From Neurospora intermedia (taxonomy: Eukaryota; Ascomycota; Sordariomycetes; Sordariales; Sordariaceae), in NCBI GenBank assembly GCA_037102815.1, contig BTPP01000001.1, forward strand, positions 2,443,001 through 2,507,000: a stretch of 64,000 nt of DNA, given 5' to 3'. The notes under the pieces are model-generated. The model did not search any database and was not told where the DNA came from. It saw only the letters and a program-made list of their open reading frames with translations. A program made the position numbers and the translations under genes. Each line of letters opens with the position of its first letter. Position 1 is the first letter of the stretch. This document shows, one piece after another, positions 59,101 through 64,000 of the stretch.

Positions 59101-62100
59101 CACATTGATGGCTGCCAAACTAGCTCAAGCCTCGAGTTTGCCAGGCTGACATCCCGCAAGGACACCCCGTCGAGGAACCAGAGCTGGCAAGCACGGCATC
59201 GCAGCTTTGTCGCATTGACCATCCGCCCTGCCGTTCTGGACATCGAAAGCTGGGGCATCAAGAGGACCTCATCTGGGGGCTTATTGTTCAGAACACAGTG
59301 GATTTGGCGGTTCTGGCCGTGTACATGCGTAGCTATGGTATCTTCTGATGGGCCGGGCCGTATGTGGGACGCTCAGAAACAAGTGCCATGCTCTTCGATA
59401 CGTACTCCATCCTCCATGGTAGGTAGGTGGTGTGCGGCGCTACAGTGTTGGCTTACGTCCAGTCCAAAGGGTCGAACGACGTGGTGATGCGGATAGGTAG
59501 GTAGCATCCGTCCCCGGGCAGATCTTGCAAGCCCTGACTTTGCCCAAAGCGTAATCGTGACTGTAACGTTCACCAATGCACGGCAGCGCAGTTGCAGACC
59601 ACAGTGGTAGCGGAGCGGGCAGCCACCGGCCAGTGCCAAACTGCCAGTGGGGTGTGGAAGTGGTGTACACGTACATACCGTGAAAGTAACTCTGGTACCT
59701 ACATATACCTAGCCAGCCAGCTAGGCTCCGTTCGTTCCCTTGGTGGTTCTCGTAGTGGGGGTTTTTCTTGGCTGGTGCTGGCCTTGCTACGCAGTATGTA
59801 CTCAGCGAGCCCAGACGGTCTGTCATGTCCTCAACTGGAATGCCAGAGTGGTACCTGCCAATGATGCTGTGTGCCGTAGCAGCGTAGTATATGTATCCGG
59901 GTTCCTCTGTCGGGCTCTCGAGGCCATAGTGCTTCCATCGATGTATGTATCTAATCAGGTGGATATTCAATTACATGGGTTGCTTTCAATTTTGCCCGCT
60001 CAACCATTGTCACCTCCCGAGACAGTGAAAAATGTCCGCGGAGTTATTGGGTGACAGGCGGCTTTACACTGGCTCTGGGGCTCTGGCCCTGCCAGGTGCG
60101 GATACCTATCTTTGCACTAGTGCGAGGAAACACCTGAGGAGAAGTGACCTCGAACTATGAAGAATTGTGATCAAGACAAGAGGTCGGGGGTTGGGGGAGA
60201 GAGAGAGGGGGGGGGTCTGCAACTCGAAAAAGCAAAGGCTGGCTTTTGATTGTTGATCGCATTGTTGGTTGAGTGCTTGGCCGGTCTGCTGGTCTCCGGG
60301 TCTAACCCTAACCTGCCGATGTGCCTGGATGGGACGCTACCTCATCTACACGGCGGAAGCCACTGCAACCGACGACTCAACCCACGGCGCGGCATCTGAA
60401 TGAGACGCTGGACTTTGGTTGCTGGAGAAAATGATTTGAGATCACCATCCTTCCTAATTCCACAAGGTCTTGGCTCTGTGTGACGGGCGATGCTTGCCTC
60501 TAGACTTATTCACTGGGCTCGTAGCTGGCGTGGAAAAATAGAATGAGGACGGGAGTCTGAGATGGCTCGCAATTCAACGAACGAAGTGCTTGCGATCATG
60601 AAAATTGAACGATTCCCCCCGCTCTGCCTTGTGAGCTGCCGAAATGGCATGGGACGGGCTTGTGAGCATGGATCCCTTCGGCGACTTTCCATTGTCGGTG
60701 GTCAAATTAAAGGGAAGCACGGGCCTTTGCGGGAACCTTGATCGCGCTTGCTGCGCTTCTTGCGAAACGGCACCACCAAAAGCCGTGAAGCCTCCGCAGC
60801 TACATCTTTCCTTCCCAGTATCGGTGGGCCTTGCGGAGAAGGCAAGAGAAGAAATGCATGAGACCTCTACTTTATTGAACTCCCGCCACGGCCAGTAGGT
60901 TTCGCGGCCATCACGGTCCCAAGTTCTGTTCTGTCAAATGTGTGGAGAAAATCCGGGTGGAACGACTGACCTTGTCCGGGACTTCAAGAAGATGTACATG
61001 CTCCCTCCCCACTGTCATGTCCAATTTGCACCGGGTGACTAATAGTCAAATCAAGGGTTGAGGGGGGTTGTTGTCCACAAAGCCCATTCGCTCAGGACAT
61101 CGGCCCTTCCATCACTGTACGATCGTGATGAAGCGGTTGTGATATCGAGACATCTTGATTTTGAGGTGATGGCGTGTCGGGAATCGCGCCAGCTCGTTTC
61201 TTTTTCTGGGGAGCAATATCGCAAAGCGGACACACATCGGGGCATTGCTTATATCATTAGCCATGGACAGCTCGTAGGAGCCGCTCCAATCCCGGATACC
61301 TGACCCTCACAAGGCAGGTCCTAAGCTCAGGCAGTTTGATGAGATAGTACACTACCATAGACCATCTAGAGCTACGTCTTGACCTTGTAGCACTTGACTA
61401 ACTTGGAGATCGGTTAATGATGGTCAGTATGAAAGGGGGGTGTAATATCAGATGTCATTCATTACCTGCCGCATGTAGAGGGATTGCGAATTGGGGAGCC
61501 GGAGTCGGATTCTCTCGGTGCGGAGGTGACGTATCGGCGTGCACGTCGGAGGATCTCAAGCTCCTCGGATGGCCCGTCGCGGCCGGTATCAGACCCTATC
61601 CTCACTCTTGAGCCACGGATTACATTCAATGGAGAGAGCTTGCATGTGCTTAATTTTCCTCTTCCACCAGTCTTGTCATCTTCGATTGCCCGTGGGTGGA
61701 TGAGAGTTGCGCAAGCGCACGCCTTCCCGCCTTCCGCAATGGCCTTGGCGCAAGAGCATGAAATTAACTGGGGGAGCCGGGAACAGTTCTTACCCACATT
61801 GCAGTAGCGCAAAATCTGTTTACCCCTCCTTCCCTTCTTCCAACGCAGGCCCGCACGGTTCCGATCCGCCGCAGCTCCCAAAATACACGAACGACGGAGA
61901 TGCTGAGCACTTGTTGCAACTACATCCTCATTGTAGGTATCGGTACCTATGTACATATTTTAGTTCAATACTCCAGCAAAAGATGAAAACGATACATACT
62001 ATGGTGAGATGGGTAAGTTTAACCCGTGGATCAGGTCGTTGACTACACAGTGCTCTCGAGGCAATGGCTGTGGTGGTCCGTGCCAGGTACGTGACAAGGG

Positions 62101-64000
62101 GGTTTTACTTTAGCACGCAACCGCAGTAAAAGGCGATGGAGACTTGAAAACCTCCAGCTTCCACTTGGGCAGAGAAACTGGAGAGCAGATGGGGCCAGTT
62201 GGGCTAGCGTGGGGATCGCCATGACAAACCGAAATACATCTCATGATTCCGATTGTTGAAATGCCTTGTGCGTTCCTTCCAGTTTGTTGAACAATGAACA
62301 CCAGGGTTGTGGTACGTACCTTCCTCCAGCTTTCTATCGGGACTGACTGCGTGCCCCTGTGCAATCTGCCTTGACTTCTTCTGAGCTTCGTTCCTTTCTT
62401 ACCAACTGGGAAACTTTTTTTTGGCGATTGCTAGGTATGGATCGTTGCTGTCCACTTGACGGATGATGCCCGCTGTGTGCCCACCAGGAATTTCTTCAGT
62501 TGTTCTTCTGTTGTAACGGAAGAACTGTCTTGTCTTCGCCTCCAACTTTGAACAATGAACTTCTCGACGTTCAAGCTGCCAAACTACAACCAGCTTTCGG
62601 ACTCGCAATCTTGTTCAGTTGCTGTGTGCGGGTAGCAGCTTGGCCCTCCTACGCGTGGCGTGAGTCAAGGTGCCGACCTCGTCAATGATTTTCAGTCCTT
62701 GGCGGGAGATATCACGAATATCGGCACCTCTACGAGCGAGCGACGGCGCTTCGTTCCCAAACTGGGCAAGCGGCCTGATGAGCCGGGGTGCCTCATCGGG
62801 CACTTTTGAGGTCAGTCTTGCATGATGTTGTGCCTACCTGACAGTGCCCTTGGTCCTCTTTCAGATCTCGTCAAATTGTCGATTTTTCCCCTCCAGCCGT
62901 CTCAACCTCTCTCGCCTTGAGGACGGCGTCATGACCCGACGGGATCTTTGGGCTCATCCGCCTGAACGCCTGGAATCTCGTCCCAACGCTGCCGCCAAGG
63001 AGTCCCGAGGGCGTGACTGCGTCTGATTCGGACCTCAGATGGCGGGCAGCTATCTCGACTTTGAGATTTGGTTGTACATACACATAAGCCGATGACGGCG
63101 ACGACCGGACAGCCAGACATCATCAACACAAAACCACCTAACTGGTCGAATGTCTGCCGTTCCCAACCCAACTCAGAACCCAATGCGCTTGACCTGTAGG
63201 AATGCAAGCTCAACACACGCTCCGGAAAGCCAGTACTATACTACGTGCATATCTACACTCAGGCCAGCCGAAAGAGATGCCAAGATGCGCAGATTGTATT
63301 GCGATGTGTGGACGAGTTCCCGTCGTGTCACCAACGCCAGATGCATGACTATCTGAGCTACACCTCAACGTACGGCTCCTCGCCCACCATTTACACTCCT
63401 GTTCGTCAGCCCAGTAGCCAGTTGCAATCGAATACAAGAAGAAAGATGTAGTGTACAGGAAGGGTGCCAATGCTGTTTGGCTGCGTCACGGCGGCAGTGA
63501 CGCTGGTTGATGGTCATGGCGCCCAAACAGGGGTCGAGGCCAGGTATGTCGATGGCTGCTGCGAGGCACACACAAGTCGAAAAGCAAAAAAAGAAATGGA
63601 CACTTGATGGCCCGTCTTGTCCCGTCAAGGCCGTCCTTGCGTTGGATGGTTACTTTCGCAGTACCTGCCGACAAAAAGCTACCTGCCTCCATCACGGACC
63701 CCCTCTTCGGCCCCTCTCCCACCCCTGGTTCCAGGCACAACCCTACCAGGCCCCCATCATCTCTTGAGCCCTTGAAGCTTGAGTACCCCTACCCCCTACC
63801 CCCTTTCGGGAATGTCGTCAAGCGGTGCCGTTTTTCCTACCTCCGCATTTCACTTCCCTGCGAACCGAACCGCAAGCCAAAATCGCACTATGCTGGATGT
63901 AGTGTACACTGACAGTACACAGCACCTTTCTTCCCCAGTCCTTGCTAGATCGGCCCACCCGTCGTAGGAAGGCCGCGACCGTTCAAGTGCCTTGTCAGGT

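Larger units (their letters stand above)
49984..64000. other. 14-kb gene-free right arm
   Basis: After the 3' UTR of the RBR gene I find no frame with a recognisable domain, repeated exon pattern or consistent codon use. The longest frames (52454-53173 minus, 239 codons; others below 180) are overlapped on both strands by others of similar size. Simple-sequence tracts are frequent: T-runs at 50528-50543 and 52105-52145, a GAGGY pentamer repeat at 51775-51809, a CCAT repeat at 53133-53150, a G-run near 53996-54010 and an A-run at 58622-58633. Composition is ordinary with no RIP-like TpA enrichment, so it is not a block of mutated transposons. It could hold long regulatory DNA, non-coding transcripts or the leader of a gene beyond the right edge. 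Confidence 0.5.

Overview
The window reads as nuclear DNA of a filamentous ascomycete, most likely of the Neurospora/Sordaria group. The evidence is: short (56-95 nt) GT-AG introns in nearly all conserved genes; a kinesin that closely resembles the short kinesin-3 described as NcKin3 in Neurospora; fungal-type proteins throughout; and a transposon whose interior carries the TpA-rich, TpG/CpA-poor scar of repeat-induced point mutation (RIP). Species-level placement is inference. I found no rRNA, tRNA, CRISPR or bacterial-style operon.

Layout. Bases 1-10,722 are gene-free as far as I can see. They hold a small element with 57-bp inverted repeats (5122-5664) and a 3.4-kb Fot1/pogo-type DNA transposon (7344-10720). 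The transposon has 91-bp inverted repeats, TA flanks and a RIP-ruined transposase. The transposon ends 292 bp before a small gene for a 90-residue CxxC protein (11013-11285). A gene-poor stretch follows to 18.7 kb. Four minus-strand genes come next: a lysine/N-terminal methyltransferase of the EFM7/NNT1 family, a heme-oxygenase-like protein with a C-terminal membrane segment, an SLC35F/THI74-like carrier, and the vacuolar Rab GTPase Ypt7. From 29.8 to 50 kb genes are dense and alternate in strand: a Mg-chelatase-lid-like protein (+), Golgi GDPase GDA1 (-, with a one-base frameshift), a PPPDE-thioredoxin-PUL protein (+), a short kinesin-3 (+), a NOPCHAP1/DUF4598-like protein (-), a class-II eIF4E (+), dolichyldiphosphatase (-) and an RWD-RBR ubiquitin ligase (+). 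The last 14 kb (49,984-64,000) contain no gene I can support.

The genes are housekeeping functions without an obvious shared pathway. Loose themes are membrane traffic and the secretory pathway (Ypt7, GDA1 and dolichyldiphosphatase for glycosylation, kinesin-3), translation (eIF4E2, EFM7) and ubiquitin/SUMO-type protein turnover (PPPDE-PUL protein, RBR ligase). Four gene pairs are divergent and share 1-1.8 kb promoter regions.

The most unusual items are the transposon, whose ends are nearly perfect although its interior is saturated with RIP-type change, the frameshift in otherwise intact GDA1, the heme-oxygenase-like membrane protein, and the long gene-free right arm. I did not find a convincing new multi-gene system.
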